A DNA stretch of 64,000 nt from Celerinatantimonas diazotrophica (GTDB taxonomy: Bacteria; Pseudomonadota; Gammaproteobacteria; Enterobacterales; Celerinatantimonadaceae), in contig NZ_SMGD01000012.1 in the NCBI RefSeq assembly GCF_004339545.1, positions 310,001 through 374,000 of the forward strand. Reading direction: 5' to 3'. The notes below the pieces were generated by a model. The model had not been told where the DNA came from. It ran no database searches and saw only the letters and a program-made list of their open reading frames with translations. Of this stretch, positions 19,030-28,660 are shown in pieces. Each line of letters begins with the position of its first letter. Within the stretch, counting starts at the first letter, position 1. Made by a program: the position numbers and the translations under genes.

Positions 19030-20664
19030 TTAAAACTGATAGCCGGCGCTGAACCAAACTCTAGGGTTGCGTTGTTCACTGTCAGAAAGGGCATCGCCAC
19101 CATCCACTTTCCAAGCAACGGCAGTGGTTAAATTAACGCCATGATAATTGGCTCTGAGACCTAAACCAGCACCGGTTAAACGACGGCTATCGTCGGTGTC
19201 GATACCGCCATTTGGCGCATAGCCACTATCAACAAATAGGTAGGGGCTGAGTCCATAAGGTAAATTTTGATAGCGCAGTTCAACTTGTCCCAGTACACCT
19301 CTGGCATCCGAACCTTCACCGACTGGGTAAGCTCTGACCCCATCTGGGCCCCCGAGGTAGAAACTTTCTGAGCCATCGATTGTTTGGTGATCGACCCATT
19401 GACCTCGCACATGTGCGTAAAGATTAAATCCAGCGCCCACATTTTGTAGTCGTGATAGATCGAGATTCCATTTGGTAAAGCCACTATTTTTTGAGTGGAC
19501 ACCAGTCTCATCAACTTTGATTTTACCTGGGGTCAATGTCAACTGTCCCCATGTCACTCCGCCACCTAATAGCGTGTCTCGGTGGTTAAAATTAATTGCC
19601 AGCGGAATACTTTGGCTATGCGCTGTTCGGTCATAGGCGGATAAAATATCATCATCTAGGTGTTTGTATTGATAAGAGGCACTTAATGACAGATTTGCGT
19701 TTTCAGAGCGAAGAACGGGATAACTTGTACCTGCGGAGTAGATATCCGCCGTCCCGGTATAGCCATTAAAACCATGTCCTAACTGGTAGTCGGTGTGTGA
19801 ATAGCCAATGTTTGCCCGCAGTCCATTATAGCTCACTGGGAGTGAGTAGTTGATGCCTCCTAACCAAGTGTCTTCGTTCGAATAAGAACCGGATAAACTT
19901 AGCTGGTCACCAACCTTAAATAGATGATTAGCACTTAAAGTTGCATTTAGCCGATATTCGCCTGAATACCGACTGCCATAGTTGTTGACGCCAAACTGTG
20001 CATGTACACGTTGCTGTGGCGTAACGGTCACATCGAGATCCCCACGGCCTGTTTGGGTGCCGGGTTTTAAAACAGGCAGCTCATTGACACCGGGTAGATC
20101 TTTGATGAGTAATAATTGGCGTTCAAGTAATGAAGACTTAATCACTTCGCCATTTTTTAACGGCTTCAGATAGGGTTTAATGGCGTCATTGAGTGAGGTA
20201 TCCACCCCTGAGACCGTCACTTGACCATACCGCCCCTCTACGACCTGAATGGTTAGCTCACCGGAGCTTAAGTTTTGTGCCGGCAAGAATGCAGTAGCAA
20301 AACTATAGTCATGTTCACGATAATAACGGCTGACCTGATTGGCTAGCTCTTTTAAACCTGCTAAATCAAATGATTTTCCTTGAACAGAACCAATAACCTG
20401 CTGGAGTTGCTCATCAGAGTAGATAGTATTGCCAGTGAAATTCACTTTTTTCAGTGCCACCTTCGTTCCTCCTTGCTTCGCTTTGCCAAGCGATTGCCCC
20501 TTTAAGTTTAAAGGGAGCGTTGAGGACGGAGGAGGGTTATTTCCACGATTTTGTTGCTGCTGATAAATTAATCCAGCATTCGGTGGTGATGTCGGCGCAG
20601 CAACCGCTGCACCCGAGCTCACCAGCACAAACAAATAAGGAAATGATTTTTTAAGACAGTCCAT
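19030..20664 (-). CDS. Two-partner secretion outer-membrane transporter (TpsB, ShlB/FhaC type)
   Basis: 544 residues with a signal peptide (to AVAA, near residue 23). A periplasmic POTRA region follows (VALKKVNFTGNTIYSDEQLQQVIG, about 70-145; VVEGRYGQVTVSG). A 16-stranded barrel ends in an aromatic residue (WFSAGYQF). The conserved barrel motif VRAYPVGEGSDARG, near residue 445, is the L6-loop VRGY signature. It transports the neighbouring TpsA protein across the outer membrane. It starts 11 bp after the tpsA stop, one operon, and ends at a shared terminator. Confidence 0.93.
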   Translation of the reverse strand: MDCLKKSFPYLFVLVSSGAAVAAPTSPPNAGLIYQQQQNRGNNPPPSSTLPLNLKGQSLGKAKQGGTKVALKKVNFTGNTIYSDEQLQQVIGSVQGKSFDLAGLKELANQVSRYYREHDYSFATAFLPAQNLSSGELTIQVVEGRYGQVTVSGVDTSLNDAIKPYLKPLKNGEVIKSSLLERQLLLIKDLPGVNELPVLKPGTQTGRGDLDVTVTPQQRVHAQFGVNNYGSRYSGEYRLNATLSANHLFKVGDQLSLSGSYSNEDTWLGGINYSLPVSYNGLRANIGYSHTDYQLGHGFNGYTGTADIYSAGTSYPVLRSENANLSLSASYQYKHLDDDILSAYDRTAHSQSIPLAINFNHRDTLLGGGVTWGQLTLTPGKIKVDETGVHSKNSGFTKWNLDLSRLQNVGAGFNLYAHVRGQWVDHQTIDGSESFYLGGPDGVRAYPVGEGSDARGVLGQVELRYQNLPYGLSPYLFVDSGYAPNGGIDTDDSRRLTGAGLGLRANYHGVNLTTAVAWKVDGGDALSDSEQRNPRVWFSAGYQF

Positions 20665-20675
20665 GTATGTTTTCC

Positions 20676-23600
20676 TTAATTCTCCATAGATTGATTGTTT
20701 AACTGTTGGGTTGGTAATAACAAACCACTCCCTACAACATAAAGTGGAGAGCGACTTGAGTTCACTTGAGGGATATCTTTCACACTAGAAACATACTTAA
20801 CATTCATATGTGACTCATTTTTATTTAAGGGCGTATTTATTGATGAATTAACCGTTTGCCCTGAGAGAGCATGACTACGGGGTTGCTCTAAAACGGTCCG
20901 AGTAATGACAACTGTGCGAGGTACGGGATTAATCACCAATGAGCCTGGCTGATAGGTCAGCGTATAGTTAGGATTATTGCTATTGGTCAATGTGCCTTGG
21001 GTAATCGCATAAGTTCCAGCATTTTCGCCACTATCTCGGGTTAATTGACCTGTCAGTGATTCGCCTGCAACAAGTCCACAATCGCTGTTAAAATTTCCAC
21101 AACTCGTCTGATAGGTAAACTCTGGGTCAGGGCTTCCAACCATTTTACTTTGGTTATCTGCACTCACCGTGACTGGGCGAGGGGTAATATCTGCGATTGT
21201 CGTGGCAGTTCCCGAATTGAACGAATAGTTTCTAGCATCGGTGCCTCCTAAAGTAATGCCACTGATAGAAACCGTTTTATTCGTTGCTACATTTTTATCA
21301 CTAAACTGGCCGCGGGCTGATGCGATAGTTAAATTGTCGCCTGCGATCATGCCATTAAAGTGTGCCGAAGATGTATTTAAGCTGGCCACAGTGGTGCCAT
21401 CGTACACTTTATTTCGGGCGCTGATAGAGACTGAACTCAGTGTCTTGGCGGTGACCTGTACGGTTAAGTTTTTAAGGCTTGAATCAGTGATGATGTCATA
21501 ACCTTGCTGAGTTGAATAATAATGATTGACCAAGGAGCGAGCCCCGACATTTTTCTCATCTAAGGTGAGATTCCCACTGACCAATGTTGAATCAAAGGTG
21601 GAGTGATCGGCCGTATTCCAGTGGATCGCAACGGCTGCGGTGAGTTCGGTTGAACCATTATACACCTGTGTCGCAGACGAATTACTGGTACTTAAAGTGG
21701 CGGCTGTTAAGAATGTTCTCAGTAAAGGCGTTGTATGGTCATCATAAATGCGCCAGATAGCACTGCTTCCCCCAGAGCTGGAAATATCCCAGTTAGCATA
21801 GGTCGACGCGTTGTGTAAATCGCTATAGCTGTAGCCCTGACCGATAAGTGAATCGTAACCGCTAATCGCATTACCTTGAGCATTCGTCGTTGCATAATAG
21901 CTATCACTTGTTGTACCACCATTACCGCTAAAACCGACGAGTCCCCCAACCGTTGCTGCGCCGCTAACGGCTCCAAGCGCATAACTTTGCGAGATTGAGC
22001 CACCGTCATTGCCGCCAACTAATCCCCCTACATGATCACTTGCGCTATTGACTGTTGATGTGGCGTATGTCGACGTGATCGTACCCTTATTCCAGCCGAC
22101 CAATCCTCCAGTATAACGTCCGTTATTACCTGATGTCTCTCCTGTAACAGAGCTTGCAGCATAGGACGTATTGATAGCACCGTGGTTAGAGCCCACAAGG
22201 CCGCCAATACTTGTTCCTTTACCCGTCACAGTAGCCACTGAATAACTAGATGATACCGTAGCTTGATTGCTATTATAGCCGACTAACCCACCCAAATTAG
22301 CACCACTCGCGCTTACTTGGCCATTTACGGATGTATTGCTAATTGTTCCTTGGTTATAGCCAACGAGCCCACCTACATAACTTGCACCAGAAATATTAAT
22401 ATCTGTCAAAGCTAGGTTTGTGAGCTCACTATCTGCTGAGGTATAGCCAAACAAGCCTGAACCATCATTGCTAGTCTTTATCGTTAGATTAGATATTGTA
22501 TGGTCTTGTCCGTTAAAGTAACCATCGAAGTTATGGGTAGAGTCGCCAATAGGATCCCATCCTGCACCGCTATTGGCGCTATTACTGGCATAGAAATTAT
22601 ATGCAGCTGATGAACTGTTTAAGTCATTCTCCAACGTAAAGTGATACCCTTTTGAGAGAATCTCACTATTATTGATATTTTGCAGTTGCGACCAGCGCGT
22701 GATTTGATAAGGGTTTGCCTCGGTACCAAAACCTGCGTTAAACGCAGTGACATTTTGAATTAAACTACTTGGCGTTAATCCAGATAGATAAGGGAACATG
22801 CCTAGCTCATAACCTGCTACTGCATTGCCTCGAGAACCATTGATGCTCCAGATAGAGGTATCCCAGCCAGAATAGGTACTTTGTTGAGCGAGTTCTAATC
22901 GTGTTTTACCGACCCCTTGGCTACTATCTGAGTTAATCGTTTCACCGTCGGCATTGGTGGTTGCATAGTAGCTGTTTGTGACGGTGCCGTTTGGTGCGAT
23001 CCCTGCAGCGCGGCCTGAGTCCTGAGTGGAAATCGTCGCACCAGCGGCATAAGCATGATTGATCGTGCCTTGGTTGTAGCCAGCTATGCCGCCTGCATTG
23101 TTAAAGTTGACTGTGGTGGTAGTATCCGTGTAAACATTATCCAAAGAACCTTCGTTAAAGCCAACTAAGCCACCAATATTGCTACCATAATCAAGCCAAG
23201 TTTGAACCGTTCCGATGGCAAAAGCTTTGTCTACATTACCATAGTTATGACCAATTAATCCGCCGACACTATAACGTCCGGATACCGTTCCTATCGCATA
23301 TACATTATGAACTGTCCCTCGATTGATTCCAATGAGTAAGCCTGCATCCTGATAGCCTTGTACTGAGCTGTCCGTTACACCGATATCTCGAACAATTGAA
23401 TCATTTTTAACTTCACCGAATAAGCCTACATTGCCGTATAAATCGCTACTTATTGAAATATGGCTAACGGTATGGCCAAGGCCTGTTACGATGCCATCTA
23501 AGGAGGGAATAATGGCTTCTGTTTGTGTTGGGAGGTTACTTAAATCTAAATCCTCGGCGAGTGCATAATTTCCTTTTCCTGAGGCAAAGTATTGGCGTGC

Positions 23601-25046
23601 TTCTGCCAGCGAATGGATCAACGAATAGGAGTGACCATTAATACTGAGTGAAGCATTGCTTCCCGAGAGCGTAACCGGAGCGTTAATATTATAATCGGTG
23701 CCGTTAGTCACTGTGCTGTTTTGAGTATAGCCCCCGTAATTAAGTGCTAAACCGGAACTATCTCCGCTGGCATTTATCGAGGCATTAATATTGATATTGT
23801 TATGGGCGTTCAGTGTTAAGGTGTTGTTACTGCTCCAGCTCACAGCAGCATTGACGTTGATATCTCCCAATTCACTGCCAGTATCCGTTGCTGACGTCGC
23901 TAAGGTGACATTGTTAGTACCGAGATTGTTGGAGAGTGTGGTTGCTCCAATGCCGCTACTGGTCTGTGTCGCACTCCCTGAATCAATATTAAAATCGGTC
24001 GGGTCGATCAGCCATTGACCAGTTTTTCCTGTTTTGGCAAGTGTGGTGACGTTGGTATTGGCAGCGATTTTCACATGCGCAGCTGAGGTCTCTACAAACC
24101 CCCCGTTCCCTTGTTTAGGGGCACTTGCATCTAGTGTTCCTGCAACATTGATGTGACCATTTTTCATATCTCCCAGTAATACAATCTCACCTGTTGCATT
24201 ACTGCTTAGAGTTTGCGCTTGAGAAATCCCGGTGTGATTGATCACACTTGAAGAGAGCGCATCAGCGGCTTTAGCCGTTAAATAGATTAAGCCACCATTG
24301 GCTTTGATGGCACCGCCTTGTTCAATATAGGTATCGAGTAACGACTTATTGACTTGGATCTTAACGGGACCTCCCATATCTAATGTGACCGTCGATCCGG
24401 CTCCCATTAAAGTGGCTCCTTTGGGAGTTGTGATATGGCCGGTGTTGATGATCTTCGCTGCGATCATCGCAACATAGCCACCCTCTGCCGTTGTGATATT
24501 GCCTTGGTTAATGACGGCATTATTGCTATCACCGGAGAAGGTATAATGGCCTGACATGAAGTCTTTGTTCGAGATCCCCAATGTTGACGTCACAAGTGCC
24601 CCGACATTAACTTGGGCATTCTTGGAAAATGACACGCCATTGGGGTTAATCAGAAATACTCGACCATTTGCACTCAGTTGACCGCGAATGGATGAGACTT
24701 CGGAGCCGGTGACGCGGTTTAAAACAGCTGAGGAAGAACCAGGTTGTACAAACTGGACTTTATTTTGTTTACCAATTGAAAAACTATTCCAGTTAACAAC
24801 CATATTTTGACTGGATTGATGAATCGTCATCGACGAGTCGGCCTGAGCGATGGAACCTTGGCCCGCAACGACTTGTCCGCCAGTGGGTAATTCCGCTAAA
24901 ACATGAGTTGATACGAGAATTAACATGCCGGCCGCTAATTTTAAAACGGATTTCGTTGCGCTTTTTACTTGGCGAGACCCTAGCTCACTGGTAACTTGCC
25001 AAACCTGTCGAGCCGCATTCCAAATACTGCGATAGATATGATTCAC
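20676..25046 (-). CDS. Large TpsA exoprotein/adhesin, HMW1-like, with GLUG and MBG/YDG repeats
   Basis: About 1456 residues. The GTG at 25046 gives the usual extended signal start (NHIYRSIWNAARQVWQV) with GGGAGT upstream; a TTG at 25061 is less likely. The TPS domain follows the signal: ELPTGGQVVAGQGSI, then VVNWNSFSIG, SSAVLNRVTG and the diagnostic FLINPNGVSF. The central part carries many GLUG repeats (GGLVGYN... and similar, roughly residues 590-1070). The C-terminal third has YDG/MBG repeats (KVYDGTTVA, FTYQT...GYTLTY-like). It is secreted by the downstream TpsB, probably as a surface adhesin. No toxin domain is apparent, so contact-dependent inhibition is unlikely. The Zur box lies in its divergent upstream region. 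Confidence 0.9.
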   Translation of the reverse strand: MNHIYRSIWNAARQVWQVTSELGSRQVKSATKSVLKLAAGMLILVSTHVLAELPTGGQVVAGQGSIAQADSSMTIHQSSQNMVVNWNSFSIGKQNKVQFVQPGSSSAVLNRVTGSEVSSIRGQLSANGRVFLINPNGVSFSKNAQVNVGALVTSTLGISNKDFMSGHYTFSGDSNNAVINQGNITTAEGGYVAMIAAKIINTGHITTPKGATLMGAGSTVTLDMGGPVKIQVNKSLLDTYIEQGGAIKANGGLIYLTAKAADALSSSVINHTGISQAQTLSSNATGEIVLLGDMKNGHINVAGTLDASAPKQGNGGFVETSAAHVKIAANTNVTTLAKTGKTGQWLIDPTDFNIDSGSATQTSSGIGATTLSNNLGTNNVTLATSATDTGSELGDINVNAAVSWSSNNTLTLNAHNNININASINASGDSSGLALNYGGYTQNSTVTNGTDYNINAPVTLSGSNASLSINGHSYSLIHSLAEARQYFASGKGNYALAEDLDLSNLPTQTEAIIPSLDGIVTGLGHTVSHISISSDLYGNVGLFGEVKNDSIVRDIGVTDSSVQGYQDAGLLIGINRGTVHNVYAIGTVSGRYSVGGLIGHNYGNVDKAFAIGTVQTWLDYGSNIGGLVGFNEGSLDNVYTDTTTTVNFNNAGGIAGYNQGTINHAYAAGATISTQDSGRAAGIAPNGTVTNSYYATTNADGETINSDSSQGVGKTRLELAQQSTYSGWDTSIWSINGSRGNAVAGYELGMFPYLSGLTPSSLIQNVTAFNAGFGTEANPYQITRWSQLQNINNSEILSKGYHFTLENDLNSSSAAYNFYASNSANSGAGWDPIGDSTHNFDGYFNGQDHTISNLTIKTSNDGSGLFGYTSADSELTNLALTDINISGASYVGGLVGYNQGTISNTSVNGQVSASGANLGGLVGYNSNQATVSSSYSVATVTGKGTSIGGLVGSNHGAINTSYAASSVTGETSGNNGRYTGGLVGWNKGTITSTYATSTVNSASDHVGGLVGGNDGGSISQSYALGAVSGAATVGGLVGFSGNGGTTSDSYYATTNAQGNAISGYDSLIGQGYSYSDLHNASTYANWDISSSGGSSAIWRIYDDHTTPLLRTFLTAATLSTSNSSATQVYNGSTELTAAVAIHWNTADHSTFDSTLVSGNLTLDEKNVGARSLVNHYYSTQQGYDIITDSSLKNLTVQVTAKTLSSVSISARNKVYDGTTVASLNTSSAHFNGMIAGDNLTIASARGQFSDKNVATNKTVSISGITLGGTDARNYSFNSGTATTIADITPRPVTVSADNQSKMVGSPDPEFTYQTSCGNFNSDCGLVAGESLTGQLTRDSGENAGTYAITQGTLTNSNNPNYTLTYQPGSLVINPVPRTVVITRTVLEQPRSHALSGQTVNSSINTPLNKNESHMNVKYVSSVKDIPQVNSSRSPLYVVGSGLLLPTQQLNNQSMEN

Positions 25047-25193
25047 TGCGTTTACTCCCAATAGTCCCTTCTGGGGGTGATGAATAAGAATGGTGATAAA
25101 AAAATTACTAATAGTTTATGCGAAAAACCTCATTTATTCATTGAACATATCATTTACTGCGGCAATGTTCGCATTATTATTTTTTAGAAATAG

Positions 25194-25207
25194 TCCCTAG
25201 TTAGGGA
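25194..25207. promoter_or_regulatory. Palindrome TCCCTAGTTAGGGA upstream of tpsA
   Basis: Two 6-bp arms around a 2-bp centre in the tpsA-folE2 divergent region. ATAGTCCCT recurs just before the tpsA ribosome site (25061). It is an operator candidate only. Confidence 0.35.
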
Positions 25208-25237
25208 ACCAATTTTAGTAAAAGAAATTTAGCTATT

Positions 25238-25259
25238 TATTGTTATGATATAACATTTC
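25238..25259. promoter_or_regulatory. Zur box in the folE2/tpsA divergent region
   Basis: The core TGTTATGATATAACA with flanking ATTTC agrees with the gammaproteobacterial Zur palindrome (GAAATGTTATA-TATAACATTTC). It lies about 85 bp before folE2 and about 190 bp before tpsA. Confidence 0.8.
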
Positions 25260-25343
25260 AAAATAAATTGATGTGTTCTAATTTTCGTGTGTTTAGGCGC
25301 GCATTACAAAATCATTCAGTATGTTGTAAAGATGGAAATTGAA

Positions 25344-26261
25344 ATGTTAAATATAAATCACCCTATTTTGCCCGATGTGGCGGCGACGCAACGCGCGAGA
25401 CAACCTTATCCGATCAAATGGGTTGGGATGGAAAAAATCGTTCTACCTATAGTGGTCTCCGGCCCGTCTCATGAGCCGTTGAGTGTCAGTTCTCAAGCCA
25501 ATGTGTTTGTCAGTCTTGATGACCCGCTGGCAAAAGGTATTCATATGTCGCGCTTGTATCTTAAGTTGTGTGAACATCTAGCCAACCGGCCACTCACTCT
25601 TGATTGTCTTAAAACACTGCTTATAGAGCTGATTGAATCGCAAAAGGGAATGAGTCATTCTGCTCGAGTCGATTTATCCTTTGATTTAATCATAGCTAAA
25701 AAGGCACTGCTTAGTGAGCAGGTTGGCTATGCAACTTATCCGCTTAAATTGTCGATTGTCCAGATCGCAGATGAGATCAAGCTCAGTGCTGAATTACAAA
25801 TTATCTATTCTAGTACCTGCCCGTGTTCAGCCTCGTTGTCACGTCAGTTATACAAAGAAACAGTTGAAGAGCGCTTTCTCTCAGATAAAATTGACAAGCA
25901 AGCTTTACTGGATTGGTTGGTGAGTGAGCAGGGGACGGTTGCGACACCGCATAGTCAGCGTTCTTTTGCCTATTTGCAGTTAGAGTTTGTTAAAGGCTAT
26001 TTTCCTGATTTTTCAGTGTTGCTTGAGCATATTGAACAGGTAATAGCCACGCCAGTGCAAACGGCCGTTAAGCGAGCAGATGAGCAAGCATTTGCTAAAC
26101 TCAATGCCGAACATTTAATGTTTTGTGAAGATGCCGCACGTAAGCTCAAAGCGGCGCTTGAGTCATTTAACTTTATCATCGATTACTGGTTTAAGATTGA
26201 ACATCAGGAAAGTTTACACGCGCACAATGCGGTAGCGATTGATTATAAAAACCATTTATAA
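25344..26261 (+). CDS. folE2: GTP cyclohydrolase FolE2 (type IB)
   Basis: About 305 residues. The start is uncertain: ATG 25344 (GGAA upstream) or 25332 are both more likely than 25287. It contains the COG1469 landmarks LPDVAATQRARQPYPIKWVGMEKI, KGIHMSRLY, STCPCSASLS and TPHSQRS. The cysteine in TCPCS and the His and Glu residues of the family bind the active-site metal. It makes 7,8-dihydroneopterin triphosphate from GTP for folate and can use metals other than zinc, so it backs up zinc-dependent FolE during zinc limitation. A Zur box lies upstream and zinc-uptake genes follow. Confidence 0.93.
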   Translation: MLNINHPILPDVAATQRARQPYPIKWVGMEKIVLPIVVSGPSHEPLSVSSQANVFVSLDDPLAKGIHMSRLYLKLCEHLANRPLTLDCLKTLLIELIESQKGMSHSARVDLSFDLIIAKKALLSEQVGYATYPLKLSIVQIADEIKLSAELQIIYSSTCPCSASLSRQLYKETVEERFLSDKIDKQALLDWLVSEQGTVATPHSQRSFAYLQLEFVKGYFPDFSVLLEHIEQVIATPVQTAVKRADEQAFAKLNAEHLMFCEDAARKLKAALESFNFIIDYWFKIEHQESLHAHNAVAIDYKNHL

Positions 26262-26274
26262 AAGGATAGCAGCC

Positions 26275-26835
26275 ATGCTAAGAAAGAATCCGACAGGCCA
26301 TTACCCGCAAGTTGCGCAATCAGCTTTTATTGATCCCACTGCGATTATCTGTGGTCATGTGATCATTGAAGATAACGTTTTTGTTGGTCCATATGCGGTT
26401 ATTCGTGCTGATGAGGTAGCTGAAAACGGAGAAATTGAACCGATTGTGATCAAGTGTGATTCTAATATTCAAGATGGGGTTGTGATCCACTCAAAAGAAG
26501 GGGCGGCGATTCACGTTGGTGCTCGCAGCTCAATAGCACACCGCAGTATTGTTCATGGTCCCTGTTATGTTGGTGATGATGTCTTTATTGGCTTCAATAG
26601 CGTGGTTTTTAATACTCACATAGGCAACGGCTGTGTCATCCGTCATAATAGTGTGGTTGATAGCATCGATTTAAGCCCTAATTTTCATATTCCACCGATG
26701 ACGAATGTCAGTGCTGGGTTTGATTTATCGAGTATTGCTAAAGTTCCGCCGCAGTATTCCGAGTTTTCAGAGTCTGTGGTTAGCGCGAATAATGCATTAG
26801 TGGAAGGTTATAAAAAAATCTTTAACGAGTTATAA
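26275..26835 (+). CDS. Gamma-carbonic-anhydrase-like hexapeptide-repeat protein
   Basis: About 186 residues from the ATG at 26275 (AAAGGA upstream), 13 bp after folE2. Left-handed beta-helix hexapeptide repeats run through residues 20-140 (AIICGHVIIEDNVFVGPYAVIRADE, IQDGVVIHS, SSIAHRSIVHGPCYVGDDVFIGFNSVVF). The His residues in VVIHSK, IAHRS and IVHG sit where gamma-carbonic anhydrases bind metal. Paralogues of this type are often in Zur regulons as stand-ins for zinc-dependent carbonic anhydrase. Catalytic activity is inferred, not shown. Confidence 0.8.
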   Translation: MLRKNPTGHYPQVAQSAFIDPTAIICGHVIIEDNVFVGPYAVIRADEVAENGEIEPIVIKCDSNIQDGVVIHSKEGAAIHVGARSSIAHRSIVHGPCYVGDDVFIGFNSVVFNTHIGNGCVIRHNSVVDSIDLSPNFHIPPMTNVSAGFDLSSIAKVPPQYSEFSESVVSANNALVEGYKKIFNEL

Positions 26836-26880
26836 GTAAGATTGTGGTGTCATTGGTCTAGGTACGTTGAAAGCGCAATG

Positions 26881-26903
26881 AAAACGTTATAACATAACAA
26901 AAC
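26881..26903. promoter_or_regulatory. Zur box upstream of znuA
   Basis: CGTTATAACATAACA (with AAAA and AAAC flanks) is the Zur palindrome in reverse orientation, TGTTATGTTATAACG. It lies about 85-105 bp before the znuA start. A second internal promoter for znuACB is implied. Confidence 0.75.
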
Positions 26904-26986
26904 TCAAAATGAGGACATAGAAGTACTCGGTTTCAATATGCCGCGGGTACTTTGTTTTTATTGCTATCTAAAGGAGTTTGATTTCA

Positions 26987-27877
26987 ATGGTATCTAAACT
27001 TGCCAAGTTGCTTTTAGCAACTGCTCTGGCGTTCCCTGCGCTGGCTTATGCGCAGCCACTTAAAGTGGCGGTGAGTGTTGTTCCAGAAAAATATTTTGTT
27101 GAACAGGTCGGCGGTTCGCATGTGGATGTTTCCGTTATCGTGCCACCGGGAGCTGAGCCGGACTCTTATGCCCCAAAAGCTGCGCAGATGAAAGATTTGG
27201 CTAAAACTCAAATCTATTTTCCAATGGGGGTTCCATTTGAAAAGGCTTGGCAGTCTCGGATCGCCAGTGTGAATCCTAACATGGATGTCGTCCCTGTTTA
27301 TGGCCGTATCTGTCGTCGCCAATGGCCAGAAGGGGTGGGTGATGATGATGGCGGTTCGGTAAAAACTAAAGGATATCCTTGTCGACCTAGCCGTGGTGAC
27401 CCACATATCTGGATGTCTCCGGTATTAGTCCGTATCATGGCAGGTACTATTCGTGACACATTGATTGCAAAAGACCCAGCACATGCGGCTGATTATCGTC
27501 AGAACTACCGTAAGTTTGCTTTGCACATTGATAAAATTGATAGCGAAATTTTAAAAGCACTGAATAATCCACATGCGAACGAGTTCTTGGTGTATCATCC
27601 TGCGTTCGGATATTTTGCACGGGCTTATGGTCTGCATCAGTTACCTATTCAGGTTAACGGTACCGATCCAACACCTGCTCAGTTAGCAAGAGTGATTAAT
27701 ATTGCGAAACAAAAACAGATTAAAGTTGTCTTTGTTGAACCTCAGTTCTCAAAACGAGCTGCTAAAACAATTGCATCTGAAATCGGTGGCCAAGTCGTTG
27801 CGGTTGATCCGCTGGCTGCGGATTGGGGTAAAAACTTAGTATCTGTTGCGCATGCGTTTTCTAAAGCGCTGAAATAA
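26987..27877 (+). CDS. znuA: Zinc ABC transporter periplasmic binding protein, ZnuA-like
   Basis: About 296 residues from the ATG at 26987 (AAGGAG 10 nt upstream). It has a signal peptide to about residue 22 and a cluster A-I (ZnuA/TroA) fold. Metal-ligand regions seen are DPHIWMSP, YHPAFGYFARAYGL and VAVDPLAADW. The first usual His (PHxYxP) is Asp here (EPDSYAP, near residue 59). The His-rich loop of many ZnuA proteins is replaced by a segment with Asp and two Cys (GRICRRQ ... DDDGG ... GYPCRP). Zinc is the likely substrate because of the Zur box and the folE2 context. Confidence 0.85.
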   Translation: MVSKLAKLLLATALAFPALAYAQPLKVAVSVVPEKYFVEQVGGSHVDVSVIVPPGAEPDSYAPKAAQMKDLAKTQIYFPMGVPFEKAWQSRIASVNPNMDVVPVYGRICRRQWPEGVGDDDGGSVKTKGYPCRPSRGDPHIWMSPVLVRIMAGTIRDTLIAKDPAHAADYRQNYRKFALHIDKIDSEILKALNNPHANEFLVYHPAFGYFARAYGLHQLPIQVNGTDPTPAQLARVINIAKQKQIKVVFVEPQFSKRAAKTIASEIGGQVVAVDPLAADWGKNLVSVAHAFSKALK

Positions 27878-27903
27878 GAACGAAATAAAGGAAGAGCGAG
27901 CAA

Positions 27904-28629
27904 ATGCCGGTTGCGGTTGAATTTAATGCAGTTAGTTTTGCCTATGAACAATCAATGGTCCTCAAGGAGGCGAGTTTAGAGCTCGTCGAACAAGGTTTCC
28001 TATTGGTCTTAGGTCCCAATGGTGGTGGCAAAACAACGTTTGCTAAACTCTTATTAGGGTTAATTCAGCCGACTTCCGGACGGGTGAAATTGTTTGAGCA
28101 AGCGCCGCATTGTGCTTTGTCTGATATCGGCTATGTTCCGCAAATAACAGTCACTCAATCGCGTCTTCCGATTCGTGTTTTTGATGTCGTTAACTTTGGT
28201 TTGTATAAATGTAAGGGGTTATCACACTCTCAGCGTCGATTAAGAGTGATGAATGCATTACAAACTGTTGGGTTATCTCAATTGGCGAAGCGAAAATTTA
28301 GTGGTCTTTCGGGGGGAGAGCGCCAGCGAGTTTTGATTGCTCGGGCGCTGGTTTCATCCCCACGACTGATTTTATTAGATGAGCCAACCGCGAATGTGGA
28401 TGCTCAATCTAAGGAGCAGATTTATCAGCTATTATCTCATTTAAATGCGCACGCAACGATTGTACTGATTACTCACGATCCCAATACTTCTGCGTTGCCC
28501 GTTAGTGATATTGCGTTTATTAATCGCCAGGTTATTCACCATAAAGGCCCTGAACTGACTGAGCAGATGTTGGCACTTTCCTTTGGCACAACTGTTGAGC
28601 AGTTACCCCGTTGTGCGAATGATTATTAA
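27904..28629 (+). CDS. znuC: Zinc ABC transporter ATP-binding protein
   Basis: 241 residues. The Walker A is GPNGGGKTT (near residue 38), the signature FSGLSGGERQRVLIARAL, the Walker B LILLDEPTA, and the switch His lies in LITHDPN. It powers zinc import with ZnuA and ZnuB. It sits 26 bp after znuA with an AAAGGAAGAG ribosome site and is followed by znuB. Confidence 0.93.
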   Translation: MPVAVEFNAVSFAYEQSMVLKEASLELVEQGFLLVLGPNGGGKTTFAKLLLGLIQPTSGRVKLFEQAPHCALSDIGYVPQITVTQSRLPIRVFDVVNFGLYKCKGLSHSQRRLRVMNALQTVGLSQLAKRKFSGLSGGERQRVLIARALVSSPRLILLDEPTANVDAQSKEQIYQLLSHLNAHATIVLITHDPNTSALPVSDIAFINRQVIHHKGPELTEQMLALSFGTTVEQLPRCANDY

Positions 28630-28660
28630 CAGTTCAAACGCTTAAGAGTATTGCACCGCT

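Noticed and set aside
20676-25046. CdiA-type contact-dependent toxin
   Set aside because: The C-terminus consists of MBG/YDG repeats and a short tail with no VENN motif or toxin domain, and no immunity gene follows.
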